Shown here in pieces: positions 1 through 9,653 of a stretch of DNA of 64,000 nucleotides. Position 1 is the stretch's first letter; each line of letters starts with the position of its first letter. The position numbers were made by a program, and so were the translations under genes. The stretch is from contig JAJFLQ010000142.1 of assembly GCA_021772615.1 (NCBI GenBank), positions 1 to 64,000 of the forward strand. The letters run 5' to 3'. The DNA is from Verrucomicrobiota bacterium. GTDB taxonomy: Bacteria > Verrucomicrobiota > Lentisphaeria > JABSQK01 > JAJFLO01. The notes under the pieces are model-generated. The model searched no databases, was not told the DNA's origin, and worked only from the letters and a program-made list of their open reading frames with translations.

Positions 1-294
1 AGCCAATTCGGCGCCGTTCGCATGTGCCAATTGAAGGTGATGAGCGTCGGTGGTTCGTGATGCAGATCGACACCACGAGGGAAAGGCGCTCGCGGGTTGA
101 TTGTCGCTGAGAAAAGCGTGACGGTCGCCGAGAGATTTCAACATACTGTCCAATGTGGTGCAGGCCTCTTCCACCGTTACTTGACCGCCCGTTCGTTGCA
201 CGGTTACTCGCACGAAACCAAGTTCCGGAATCCCGGATGTGAATAAGACTGCGGACGTTTCATCTCTGGTATCCGCAATCCATCGAATCGTACG
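1..294 (-). pseudogene. PIN-domain (VapC-like) toxin remnant, cut by left edge
   Basis: Read on the minus strand from 294 to 1, the frame is open for 98 codons. It gives a typical VapC-like middle and C-terminal part: a GFVRV strand-helix motif, a long helix, and a TDAHHLQLAHANGAELA segment that matches the second acidic site of PIN RNases. The frame continues past coordinate 1. Upstream it is closed by a stop at 295-297 and has no usable start. The missing N-terminus seems to lie in another frame around 300-390, where residues resembling the usual PDHV and HVEAAR stretch can be read, so a frameshift or decay is likely. No antitoxin gene is visible. PIN-domain toxins of type II systems normally cleave RNA; this copy is probably inactive, but the missing left part prevents certainty. 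Confidence 0.6.
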
Positions 295-403
295 CTATCG
301 AGCTGTGGATAACCCTTTGCGTCCTGGCGGCTTCCACGTGAGTCCCGTTGCACGTGACAACGTGGTCAGGGGATGCGCGAATCAAATCAGCCGTTGAGAA
401 ATA

Positions 404-556
404 CACCCCAAAACCAACGTCGCTTGCAGCTGCACGTCAAGAGTCTGTACGCCAAACGTTGGCGGAAGCAGCAGCGTGTAGCCACGTCTCTGTGAGACGT
501 GCCGTACTTTACGTTGCTTAACGTTGCGGGCACGGCTCACAGAGCCGTGGCTACAG
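404..556 (+). repeat. Dispersed repeat, copy 1 (inverted copy at 11667-11819)
   Basis: About 150 bp here match the reverse complement of 11667-11819 at roughly 90 percent by eye. The repeat contains two short palindromes. One is at 483-501 (arms CACGTCTC/GAGACGTG, 3-nt loop). The other is a CACGGCTC/GAGCCGTG hairpin around 531-549. No protein is encoded across both copies, so this looks like a non-autonomous or REP/MITE-like element rather than a gene. Confidence 0.8.
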
Positions 557-640
557 CTACGGTTGCGTGGCACGGCTCACAGAACCGTGGCTACAGCTAC
601 GGTTGCGTGGCACGGCTCACAGAGCCGTGGCTACAGCTGC
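521..640 (+). repeat. Three tandem 40-bp hairpin repeats
   Basis: Three consecutive units of exactly 40 bp (521-560, 561-600, 601-640) share the core CACGGCTCACAGAGCCGTGG. Each can fold into a stem of about 8 bp with a short loop. Unit 2 carries one change (AGAACC) that breaks a stem pair. The first unit is also the end of the dispersed repeat at 404-556, so the hairpin appears to have been amplified locally. Confidence 0.85.
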
Positions 641-1426
641 GGTCGTCTTGTCGTCGAGCCGAATGCGCCGAGGTGAACGGCAAATGACAAATCCATGCGA
701 CGCATTCTCATATTCATCCAGGAATAGACGTATCTTGCCGATTTGACGCGTTCCGAGCAGCAGGTTACGCTTGCCCCGCTGTAGGGTATTCTTTAACATC
801 CCTTCGATTTTATGATTGATGTATCCCATATTATTCAGGCTTGCGCCTATTTTTGGTTGTCACTTGACGACTCTGGACTAGTGTCCAGAGGTTCCCTGTC
901 GGACTGAAAGTCCGGCGCTACTCCATGATGCAAGTGTCGTAAGAATGATTTCCTGGAGTGCGACTGTGATGTTTGAGATAAATGATCGATTTCGGCTTGA
1001 ATATTCGTTGTCGGCAGTGCGGCTGCGCCGCAGGCGCTTTGAAGTGCGCGGGGTTGACCGCGCTTTTGAACGTCCCGCCGGGAACGGTACTGACGCTCTG
1101 CGCGCGGAAGATCGGGACAGCCTGCCACAGGCTACCGTGAATGCATGGCAGCGGTGCTCGCCTCCGGCGAATAGTCAGCGCCTGCGATGATCCCGCGCGG
1201 GACGGCGCCGGGACGCCGCACTCCAAAGCCCGGCAATGCCGGGCGAATGGAACCACGGTGAACACTCAAGCATGAATCAAAGATCACAACGACGTCCTGA
1301 AAACTAAAGTCTTGCACTAAAGTGTATGGCTTTCCACTAGCAACCTGTCGGACTTTCCCATCGTCCGGCGGAACCTTGGCGATGGAAAAGTCACGACATA
1401 CTGCTAGAGGAGAAAAAGGCTGAAAC
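641..1426. other. Non-coding stretch with short palindromes
   Basis: I see no convincing gene. Several compact palindromes occur: 871-890 (CTCTGGAC/GTCCAGAG around 4 nt), 900-914 (CGGACT/AGTCCG around 3 nt) and 1228-1244 (GCCCGGC/GCCGGGC around 3 nt). GC-rich sequence with small palindromes around 1185-1245 resembles repetitive intergenic filler. The stretch ends with purine-rich sequence containing AGGAG (about 1407) and AAGG just before the NRPS start. Confidence 0.6.
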
Positions 1427-4400
1427 ATGATTTTTCTGGGTATCAGCGGGTTGCATCACAGCGTTCCTTTCAAGAGAGCTGCGTTAACAGATCTCAGCGA
1501 GCGTGAGTACCTGATTGCTCAAGGCGCCAACTCTGCGGCCGCGCTCGTAGTCGATGACGAGATTGTTGCAGCCGCAGCGGAAGAACGGTTTACACGGAGG
1601 AAGGCAACGGGCACTTTCCCGATAAACGCAGTCCGCTTCTGTCTCGAAAAGGCGAATGTGCCGCTGTCGGCCGTGGACACCATTGCACACGGATTTTCGT
1701 ACGAACACTTGAAGTCGCACTTCGACCTGCGCGCGTTTACCAGGAACCAATTCGATCAGATCTATTCGCGCGCGGCGCAGTTGGAGACGATTAAGGCATT
1801 CCTTCCGGACGTTGATCTGGCCGACCGATTCGTGCAGGTCCCGCATCATCTCGCCCACGCAGCCAGCGCGTTTAATCTCAGTGGATTCCGCGCCTCCCTC
1901 ATTCTGGTCGTCGACGGAATCGGCGAGGAATACAGCACCTCGATCGCCGTCGGCAGTTCAGCGGGCATCGAGATTATCGACCAGTCTTCGAATTCGCTGG
2001 GGATTCTGTACGGCGTTTTCACATTGCACCTGGGATTCGCGTTCGGTATGGACGAGTACAAGGTCATGGGGTTGGCCCCCTACGGCGACCCGGAACGCTA
2101 CATTGATAAGATGCGTGATATCATCATGTTGCATCAAAACGGGAGTTATTCGATCCCGATTCTTCGGCGTAACCGTACGCTGTTGGAAAAAGAGACTTAT
2201 CGAGGCACGCTCAGGATACTTGAAGATTTGTTCGGCCCGGCAAGAGAGCCGGAATCCGAGATCTGCCAACACCATATGGATATTGCCGCAGCGTTGCAGG
2301 TCCGGTTGCAGGAATGTCTGGTGCATGTGCTTGACCATTTTCGGCAGCGGACCGGTCAGCGGAATCTTTGCATGGCGGGAGGTGTCGCCCTCAACTGTTC
2401 TGCGAATGGTGTGATTTGGCGTCGCCGGATGTTTGACAAATTCTTTGTGCAACCGGCATCCGGGGATGATGGATCGGCACTCGGCGCCGCCTTGTATGCG
2501 AGAACACTTCAAAGAAACGGCGCGCCGATTGCAACGAAGCCTTTCCCGGCCTGGGGACCGAGCTTTGATTCAGAGCACATTCAAAACGTCCTGGAAACGA
2601 CGGAACCGCACGCATTCAACGTGAACGCCGCACAGCGTGACCTTGCATCTGAAGTCGCACGTCGCATAGCTGACGGACAGGTTGTCGCATGGTTTCAGGG
2701 GGCGATGGAGTTTGGACCACGCGCGCTTGGCAACCGCAGTATTCTGGCGGACCCCAGGGATGCCGGGATGCGTGATCGGGTCAATGCATTGATCAAGAAA
2801 CGCGAGGGTTTTCGACCGTTTGCGCCTGCTGTGACGGCCGAGGCAGCAAGTCGCTATTTCGAAATTGAACCGGGCGACGAACATGTATACGCCCACATGT
2901 TGCTCGTTGCCCCCGTGCGGCCTGAGTACCGCGACGCAATTCCAGCAGTCACCCACGTGGATGGATCCGCGCGGGTCCAGGTTGTGTTCAGGGACGATAA
3001 CCCTGAGTTCTGGGCACTGATTCGGGAGCTTGAACTTCAGACCGGGGTGCCGATCGTTCTGAATACCTCGTTCAACGTTCGAGGTCAACCAGTGGTCTGT
3101 ACGCCTCAAGAAGCTATCGAGACATTTCTTTCCGCCGGACTCGATGCATTGGCCATTGGGGACTATCTGATCACTCCCTCCGAATCTGCACGCCCTGCTG
3201 CCGAGACAACGATCGATGACGTCGGAGTGCCCGAATCGGAATCGTGCGTGTTGACTGATGAGGACTACAAGCTACTTGGCGAATGGAACAATACGATCAC
3301 GCACTATCCTCGGGACCAGACAGTAGCCGCATTGTTTGAAAAATGGGCTGTCGCGGCGCCCAAAGCCACAGCGCTCCAGATTGATGATCGGTCGCTTTGC
3401 TATGAGGACCTCAATACTCGGGCCAATCAGTTGGCGCATGTGCTCGTGGACTATGGCGTGGGGCCAGAGACGATTGTCGGAATATGCCTGGAACGATCCT
3501 TTGAACTGATTGTTGGATTGCTTGCCATTCTCAAGGCCGGAGGCGCCTATCTGCCGTTGGATCCCGAATACCCCGCAGCCCGGCTGATCTTCATGCTGGA
3601 AGATGCCGGAGCGCCGATCCTGATCACGAAAAGAAATCTCGATACATGCTTTTCGGATTTTCCCGGTAACACGATTCACCTGGACGAGATCGCGACGGAC
3701 CTGTCAACGCGATCATCGGAGAACCCCGCCGTATCGGCTACAACGGAAGATCTTGCGTATGTGATGTATACGTCGGGATCGACCGGACGACCAAAAGGCA
3801 CTCTAATCAATCAACTCGGAATAATCCGGCTCATTCGCAAAGCCGATTACGCGCATTTCGGAAAGAATGAAATTTTTCTGCAATATGCACCTGTCACATT
3901 CGATGCAGCAACCTTCGAGATATGGGGCGCGTTGCTCAACGGCAGCTCGCTCGTGCTGGTTTCCCAAAGGCGTCCAGGCATCGATGAACTGGGTCGTCTT
4001 ATTCAGCGTCACAAGATTACAACGTTATGGCTAACGGCGGGGCTCTTCCACCTTATGGTCGATACCTTGCCCAATGTATTTTCGCGCCTCAGGCAGCTCC
4101 TCACCGGAGGCGAACCGCTGTCTCCCCGTCATGTAGCCGCATTTACAAAACAACATCCAAACTGCCGACTTATCAACGGATACGGACCTACGGAAAATAC
4201 CACGTTTACATGTTGCCATACGTTTACGGCTTCGGACAAGCTTGAGCGTGGCGTACCGATCGGCCGTCCAATCAACAATACCCAAGTCTACGTGCTGGAT
4301 GAAAATCTGCGACTGGCGCCAATCGGCTCTCCTGGTGAGTTGTGTATTGCGGGTGACGGCCTGGCACGCGGCTACCTGAGCCGCCCTCAACTGACGGCTG

Positions 4401-7400
4401 AACGCTTCGTAAACGTGTCCGGCTCGCAGCTGGGTCGGACCCATGACGCCACGGTGCGAATCTATCGCAGTGGCGACCGGGTACGGTGGTTAGCCGACGG
4501 GAAACTCGTATTCCTGGGCAGATTCGATGACCAGGTAAAAATTCGTGGGCATCGCATCGAGCCACAGGAGGTAGAAGCCGTTCTTTGCGAATATCCGCGG
4601 GTTCGCCATGCCGTTGTGGTCATAGCAAACGAATCGCCGCTTCCCATTGCGGATCGTACCGATAGCAGGTTGTATGCGTACATCGTGTGGGATCAGGATA
4701 AGGGCCGGGAGATCGCGAATCTTCGTAGCTTCGCCGGCTCAAGACTCCCGAATTATATGATGCCGTCTGCATTCGTGTCGATCGACGCATTGCCACTCAC
4801 ACCGAATGGCAAAATCGACAAGCAGGCACTGCCCGCGCCTGACTTGACTCAACCCGATTCCGAAACTGATTTCGAGATGGCGCATTCTCCCATTGAGGAA
4901 ATGCTATGCGACATGTTTTGTGAGTTTCTGGGATGCGACCGGGTGAGGATTCGCGACGATTTCTTCGATATGGGCGGGCATTCGCTTCTGGCCATGAGTC
5001 TCGTCTCGCGAATTCGCACGGTGTTCGGCGTCGAGTTGCCGCTGCAGTTTGTATTTGAAGCTCCGACCATTTTGGAAATCGCGCGTCACATTGAAAATCG
5101 ACTGTCCGACGGCCGGACGGATGACGTGACGCCGATCGTCCCTGTCGAGAAAGACCGAAATCTTCCCCTCAGTTTCGCCCAACTTCGGTTGTGGATTCTC
5201 GAGCAACTGGGTATGGCCGGTAATGCCTACCATATACAACTGCCGTTTCGATTGAAGGGCGTGCTTGACCGGCAGGCCTTGGTGCGAAGTCTTCTTGAAA
5301 TCGTTGCCCGCCATGAAAGCTTGCGCACACGGTTCCAGGATATCGACGGGAATCCGGTACAGGAAATACTTCCACCAACTGAATTCGCCGTGCCGCTGGT
5401 TGACCGAATCGTGACTCCATCCGCTACGCGGGTTGATGAGATTAACAGGATACTTCAAGACGATAACAGGTGTTCCTTCAACCTTGCAGTCGATCCGCCT
5501 TTTCGGTTTCGTTTGATCATGTTCGCGGCCGATGATCACCTGCTGATGGCGACGTTTCATCATATTGCCTTCGACGGTTTGTCGGCGCACGTATACACAC
5601 GGGAAATGTCGACGCTGTACAACGCGTTCTCGGAAGGGCAACATTCGCCGTTGCCGCCGCTTGCCATTCAGTATGCGGACTTTGCTGTGTGGCAGCGTCA
5701 ACGGCTGTCGAGCGGGTTTCTGGAGAAACAGTTAACGTATTGGCGGGACCGCCTGCAAGATATCCCCACTCTCGACCTGCCAACCGACTATCCCCGTCTC
5801 GAATCAAAAAGCCTCCGTGGAAAAAACTGCAGAATTGATATCGCGGCCGGCCTCACCGCTGAATTACAGACGCTGAGCCGGGATAGCGGCGCGACGCTGT
5901 ACATGACGTTGCTCGCCGTGTTTATGATGCAGCTATCACGATACACAGGACAGGAACGCATTGCAGTGGGGTCACCCATTGCCAATCGCCGCCGCTCCGA
6001 GACGGATGGACTGATCGGATTTTTCGTGAATACATTGGTGATGTGCGCCGACGTCGACTGCGGCCTTACCTTTCGCGACTTGCTCCGTCGCGTTCGCGAA
6101 TCCGCGCGCGGTGCATTCGCCAACATGGACCTACCCTTCGAGAAACTGGTCGAGGCACTGAATCCGGAACGGCGTCTTGACAGGAACGCAATCGTTCAGG
6201 TGCTGTTCAACATGGTGCCCCCGCAACACGATCTTCCCGGATTCCACGGCGTGACAGCCACCAGCGTTGAACCTCAGGAAGCGCCGGCCGCAAAATTCGA
6301 CTTGACACTTTATCTGGAGCACCATGAGTCATGCCTGCATTTGAACCTTGTGTATGACGGCGAGATCTTCAGTCAGAGAAGGATGGAAGCGTTGTTACGC
6401 CAGTATGTTTCGTTAACAGCACAGGTTATCGCCGATCCAGACCGCAAGATATACAGCTATTCGTTGTTAACCCCGGAGTTCGAGAGGCAGCTACCCGATT
6501 TTTCGAAGCCGCAACCCGTTCGAGACACCAGATCAATTCCGGAACAGATATCGGCAGTTACCAGACACAACCCGAATAAGATCGCCGTGGTTGATGATAT
6601 CGGTGAGTTGTCTTATGGCGCATTGACCCGGTACAGCGACCGTTTCGCGCATCACCTGCTGGCAGCCGGTTTGGAGATAGGTGATGTGGTCGCTGTCTAC
6701 GCGACTCGCGACATGACGCTGGTTGCCGTATTGCTCGGGATAATAAAGGCCGGCGGCGCGTTCGCCATTCTCGATCCGGCGTATCCGGCTGCCCGCCTGG
6801 CGCAATACATAAGCATTGCATCCGTCAAGGGAATGATTGTCCTTGAGAATGCGGGACAGCCCCCTCCCGACGTTACCGAAGAATTGCGTGTTGACGGCGA
6901 AGGATTTTCAATTATTGCTCCCCACCCCTGCCAAGGCAATGACGGTTTTCTCCACCGATACCCGCATTCCTCGCCGAACATCGTCGTTCACCGCCATTCC
7001 TCAGCCTACGTGACGTACACATCCGGCTCCACCGGATCGCCGAAAGGCGTGCAAGGCGACCACGGTCCGTTGGCTCATTATCTTGACTGGTTCAGCCGGA
7101 AATACGACGTGCGCGAGACCGATCGCTTCGGTGCGCTCGCCGGACTCTCCCATGATCCGATGCTGCGCGATGTCTTCGCACCACTATGGTCCGGCGCGAC
7201 GCTCTTCATGTCTGAAGCCTGTGCCGAGCCGAATGAGGCGCTTTTCCAGTGGGGCGCGGCCCGGCGCTTGACGATCTGCCATATGACGCCCCTTCTGGTA
7301 CGCCTGCTGGCGTCAATGGCAGGCAGCAATCATTCTGCATCCGGGAAGTGGGCAGACCTACGGCACCTGTTCATTGGCGGCGATGTATTCCGCCGCTCGG

Positions 7401-8428
7401 ATCTTGAGCGTATACGGACTCTGGCGCCGCGGGCCAAGGTCTATAATGTCTATGGCACAACCGAAACACCACAGATAATGAGCTTGTTCGAAACCAATCC
7501 GTCCGACGGGCATGATTCATTTACCAGTAACGGAACGATCCCGATTGGTCGTGGTATCGATGGCGTGCAATTGCTAATTCTGGGTCGGGACGGTGAAACA
7601 TGCGGCCTCGGTGAACCTGGTGAAATTCACATTCGCTCACCGTACCTTGCCCGAGGTTACGTGAATGATCCCGAACATACCAAACGGGCATTTGTCCGCA
7701 ACCCGCGGTCATCTTTGACACGCGATCGGATGTACCGAACCGGCGACATTGGACGATATCTCCCTGACGGCAAGGTCGAGTTTCTCGGCCGGATCGACGA
7801 CCAGGTGAAGATACGTGGTGTGCGAGTTACGCCGGGAGAGATTGTCACGGTTTTGAGCGATCATCCGGACGTGCAGCACGCCGCTGTCATCACGGATACG
7901 TCTTCTGATAATGAGCTGGTTTTGACTGCATACGTGGCCAGGAGAAAGACGGCGGCGCCCTGCTGCCGGGAACTGCGTCGACACACAGCAGCGCAATTGC
8001 CTGCGCATTTCATTCCCTCACGCATCATTATCGTCGATGACATTCCGATGACACCCTCCAGGAAAATCGACCGCCATCGATTGGCTGCTGCCGAGACGCG
8101 AGAACACAGCGCAACCAGAGAGACGGTTGCTGTGCCGCTGTCGCCTATCGAAGAAATGCTCGTGGGCATCTGGATGGATGTGCTTCAGACAGACAGGATC
8201 GAGATCGATGACGACTTTTTTGAGCTGGGCGGTCATTCCCTGACGGCTCTGGCAGCTATCTCACGCATTCGCAAGAACGTCAATCAGAATCTACCCATGT
8301 CGATGATTTTCAGGTACCCGACCATTCGTGCACAGGCACAACAGATTGAATCAGTCAGTATGGCCACACAACCCCAGCCGGCCATGTATCGACACGCCGA
8401 GGGCGAATTCGAGGAAGGCCGATTGTAA
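1427..8428 (+). CDS. Carbamoyltransferase-NRPS fusion (CT-A-PCP-C-A-PCP)
   Basis: A 2333-residue multidomain enzyme. Residues 1-585 are a NodU/CmcH/TobZ-type O/N-carbamoyltransferase, with the HHLAHA metal motif near 140, DGSALGAAL near 348 and EFGPRALGNRS near 428. Residues 605-640 are a normal condensation-to-adenylation linker although no condensation domain precedes it. Adenylation domain 1 (630-1135) has YTSGSTG at 781, NGYGPTE at 917 and the A10 lysine at 1129. Carrier protein 1 has its serine at 1186. The condensation domain (1245-1690) has an intact HHIAFDG at 1378. Adenylation domain 2 (1700-2215) has YTSGSTG at 1864 and a Lys2-like HDPMLRD at 1909. Carrier protein 2 has its serine at 2271. 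No thioesterase or reductase follows. Read by eye, pocket 1 is DAFWLGGTFK (valine-like) and pocket 2 begins DPRH as in aminoadipate-activating Lys2. The likely product is a carbamoylated dipeptide; the release step is unknown. Confidence 0.93.
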   Translation: MIFLGISGLHHSVPFKRAALTDLSEREYLIAQGANSAAALVVDDEIVAAAAEERFTRRKATGTFPINAVRFCLEKANVPLSAVDTIAHGFSYEHLKSHFDLRAFTRNQFDQIYSRAAQLETIKAFLPDVDLADRFVQVPHHLAHAASAFNLSGFRASLILVVDGIGEEYSTSIAVGSSAGIEIIDQSSNSLGILYGVFTLHLGFAFGMDEYKVMGLAPYGDPERYIDKMRDIIMLHQNGSYSIPILRRNRTLLEKETYRGTLRILEDLFGPAREPESEICQHHMDIAAALQVRLQECLVHVLDHFRQRTGQRNLCMAGGVALNCSANGVIWRRRMFDKFFVQPASGDDGSALGAALYARTLQRNGAPIATKPFPAWGPSFDSEHIQNVLETTEPHAFNVNAAQRDLASEVARRIADGQVVAWFQGAMEFGPRALGNRSILADPRDAGMRDRVNALIKKREGFRPFAPAVTAEAASRYFEIEPGDEHVYAHMLLVAPVRPEYRDAIPAVTHVDGSARVQVVFRDDNPEFWALIRELELQTGVPIVLNTSFNVRGQPVVCTPQEAIETFLSAGLDALAIGDYLITPSESARPAAETTIDDVGVPESESCVLTDEDYKLLGEWNNTITHYPRDQTVAALFEKWAVAAPKATALQIDDRSLCYEDLNTRANQLAHVLVDYGVGPETIVGICLERSFELIVGLLAILKAGGAYLPLDPEYPAARLIFMLEDAGAPILITKRNLDTCFSDFPGNTIHLDEIATDLSTRSSENPAVSATTEDLAYVMYTSGSTGRPKGTLINQLGIIRLIRKADYAHFGKNEIFLQYAPVTFDAATFEIWGALLNGSSLVLVSQRRPGIDELGRLIQRHKITTLWLTAGLFHLMVDTLPNVFSRLRQLLTGGEPLSPRHVAAFTKQHPNCRLINGYGPTENTTFTCCHTFTASDKLERGVPIGRPINNTQVYVLDENLRLAPIGSPGELCIAGDGLARGYLSRPQLTAERFVNVSGSQLGRTHDATVRIYRSGDRVRWLADGKLVFLGRFDDQVKIRGHRIEPQEVEAVLCEYPRVRHAVVVIANESPLPIADRTDSRLYAYIVWDQDKGREIANLRSFAGSRLPNYMMPSAFVSIDALPLTPNGKIDKQALPAPDLTQPDSETDFEMAHSPIEEMLCDMFCEFLGCDRVRIRDDFFDMGGHSLLAMSLVSRIRTVFGVELPLQFVFEAPTILEIARHIENRLSDGRTDDVTPIVPVEKDRNLPLSFAQLRLWILEQLGMAGNAYHIQLPFRLKGVLDRQALVRSLLEIVARHESLRTRFQDIDGNPVQEILPPTEFAVPLVDRIVTPSATRVDEINRILQDDNRCSFNLAVDPPFRFRLIMFAADDHLLMATFHHIAFDGLSAHVYTREMSTLYNAFSEGQHSPLPPLAIQYADFAVWQRQRLSSGFLEKQLTYWRDRLQDIPTLDLPTDYPRLESKSLRGKNCRIDIAAGLTAELQTLSRDSGATLYMTLLAVFMMQLSRYTGQERIAVGSPIANRRRSETDGLIGFFVNTLVMCADVDCGLTFRDLLRRVRESARGAFANMDLPFEKLVEALNPERRLDRNAIVQVLFNMVPPQHDLPGFHGVTATSVEPQEAPAAKFDLTLYLEHHESCLHLNLVYDGEIFSQRRMEALLRQYVSLTAQVIADPDRKIYSYSLLTPEFERQLPDFSKPQPVRDTRSIPEQISAVTRHNPNKIAVVDDIGELSYGALTRYSDRFAHHLLAAGLEIGDVVAVYATRDMTLVAVLLGIIKAGGAFAILDPAYPAARLAQYISIASVKGMIVLENAGQPPPDVTEELRVDGEGFSIIAPHPCQGNDGFLHRYPHSSPNIVVHRHSSAYVTYTSGSTGSPKGVQGDHGPLAHYLDWFSRKYDVRETDRFGALAGLSHDPMLRDVFAPLWSGATLFMSEACAEPNEALFQWGAARRLTICHMTPLLVRLLASMAGSNHSASGKWADLRHLFIGGDVFRRSDLERIRTLAPRAKVYNVYGTTETPQIMSLFETNPSDGHDSFTSNGTIPIGRGIDGVQLLILGRDGETCGLGEPGEIHIRSPYLARGYVNDPEHTKRAFVRNPRSSLTRDRMYRTGDIGRYLPDGKVEFLGRIDDQVKIRGVRVTPGEIVTVLSDHPDVQHAAVITDTSSDNELVLTAYVARRKTAAPCCRELRRHTAAQLPAHFIPSRIIIVDDIPMTPSRKIDRHRLAAAETREHSATRETVAVPLSPIEEMLVGIWMDVLQTDRIEIDDDFFELGGHSLTALAAISRIRKNVNQNLPMSMIFRYPTIRAQAQQIESVSMATQPQPAMYRHAEGEFEEGRL

Positions 8429-8938
8429 TTTACCGATAGTCCGCCGCCGTCCTAAGCGGGGGCAACTAGAGTTGCGTCGCGACAATGTTGCTCAATTGTC
8501 TGCTTTGAAATTGCAGTCTGACTATGCCGAGTCAAACCGGAATTCTCCGAACCAGCGGACGCGGAACCAGAACGAGACACCGGCAGGCGAAAAGCCTAAA
8601 CTTCAAGAGTCTCCCGATTAAGGTTTTCCGTGTGAAATATGAGCTCACTACGGCAGATCAATCCAGGGTCGCTAATGGTTATGAAGTGAAGGGCGTGCAA
8701 CGCGTGGCGTGGAAGAACCGCCAATGGACGCCAATGGACGCGAATCATTTTTTTTATTGGCGTTTATTGGCGTCCATTCGCGGTTCCCAAATCACAAAAG
8801 TCACAACGGTGAAGGGCGTGGCGGTACATTGAAAGCTTTTCGTTGGCGGCTACTCCTCTTCCGTGAAGACTACGCCAAGATGAGATGACTGCAACGGGGC
8901 CTTTGGCCCCGGCATTCTACGTTACGCAAAGGCAGGGC
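8429..8938. other. Intergenic region with imperfect inverted repeat
   Basis: No supported gene. A 14-nt palindrome (GCAACT AG AGTTGC) lies near 8462-8475. A long imperfect inverted repeat occupies 8716-8785 and is listed separately. An open frame across it encodes only repeat-derived residues. Confidence 0.5.
8716..8785 (+). repeat. Imperfect inverted repeat around a T-rich loop
   Basis: The left arm begins AACCGCCAATGGACGCCAAT. The reverse complement of the right arm begins AACCGCGAATGGACGCCAAT. The arms are about 27 nt each and are separated by a run of T residues (8748-8755). It lies between two convergent genes (NRPS and dinB-like), so it could act as a transcription end or be an inserted small repeat. 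Confidence 0.75.
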
Positions 8939-9409
8939 TCATCCCATATATGGCATCTGCGGTATTTTTCCGAGCAGCCGCGCGTATACAGTCAGAGCAC
9001 CACGATGATGCGCGGTATGATCCATCATGCCGCCAATTACACTGCTGCGCGGCTGCCCGCCCATGATCGGCCCGTCCGGCAGCGCCGCGGAAAGGTCGTC
9101 CTCCGACATCGCGTCGACAGCGTCCAAGGCAGACTGAATCGATTTGGCAAACCATTGGCGGGCGGCTGTAAGCGACGTGATCGGCAGTACATCCGTCCAG
9201 TGTTTCTCGAAATCCATGTCAAACCCTTCCGGCTGCGTCATGCCGTCGACGAACCAGTCGATGCTTTGCGCCGCATGCGCCACCTGTTGAGCGGCGGTAA
9301 GTGCGCCTTCAACCGGTGCAAAACTTGAATCTTCCTCGGCCAGGCAGCCGCTGCTCCGCTCAAAAAATTCCTTTATTGCCTTTATTTCACCCAAACATTG
9401 CTCTTTCAT
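8939..9409 (-). CDS. DinB/YfiT-like metal-binding four-helix protein
   Basis: A 156-residue protein of the DinB superfamily. These are small four-helix bundles that bind a divalent metal through three histidines; many act as thiol-dependent transferases or have unknown roles. The likely ligands are the His in VAHAAQ and the two His in TAHHRG near the C-terminus. The start at 9409 was chosen because a clear AGGAGAGC ribosome site precedes it; longer in-frame extensions have none. It stands alone, convergent with the NRPS and divergent from the adenylate kinase. Its substrate cannot be told from the sequence. Confidence 0.8.
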   Translation of the reverse strand: MKEQCLGEIKAIKEFFERSSGCLAEEDSSFAPVEGALTAAQQVAHAAQSIDWFVDGMTQPEGFDMDFEKHWTDVLPITSLTAARQWFAKSIQSALDAVDAMSEDDLSAALPDGPIMGGQPRSSVIGGMMDHTAHHRGALTVYARLLGKIPQMPYMG

Positions 9410-9653
9410 GTCGCTCTCCTTTTGTTCTGTTTCGCAAATTATCGGTAGCAGTTTCGGGCATACTATCGCTCCAAACGTGCGCCCCGACAAATGGTCGCGA
9501 GTGACGTATTGTCCGCCACTTACTGCCGAATCGCAAACTTGAATCAGTCGTCATGATGCGAAAGCAACCCGATTGCATCTCCGCACGGACTCACGTACAC
9601 TACATACGCACGTTGTTTATCCCAGGTCACCAGGACAAATTGGAGGTCATCGT

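Noticed and set aside
918..1265. 115-codon frame on the minus strand before the NRPS
   Set aside because: It runs through several palindromes, and overlapping frames on both strands look equally open, as expected for GC-rich filler.
8524..8832. 102-codon open frame after the NRPS
   Set aside because: Much of it is translated inverted-repeat sequence (8716-8785); no ribosome site and no recognisable protein.
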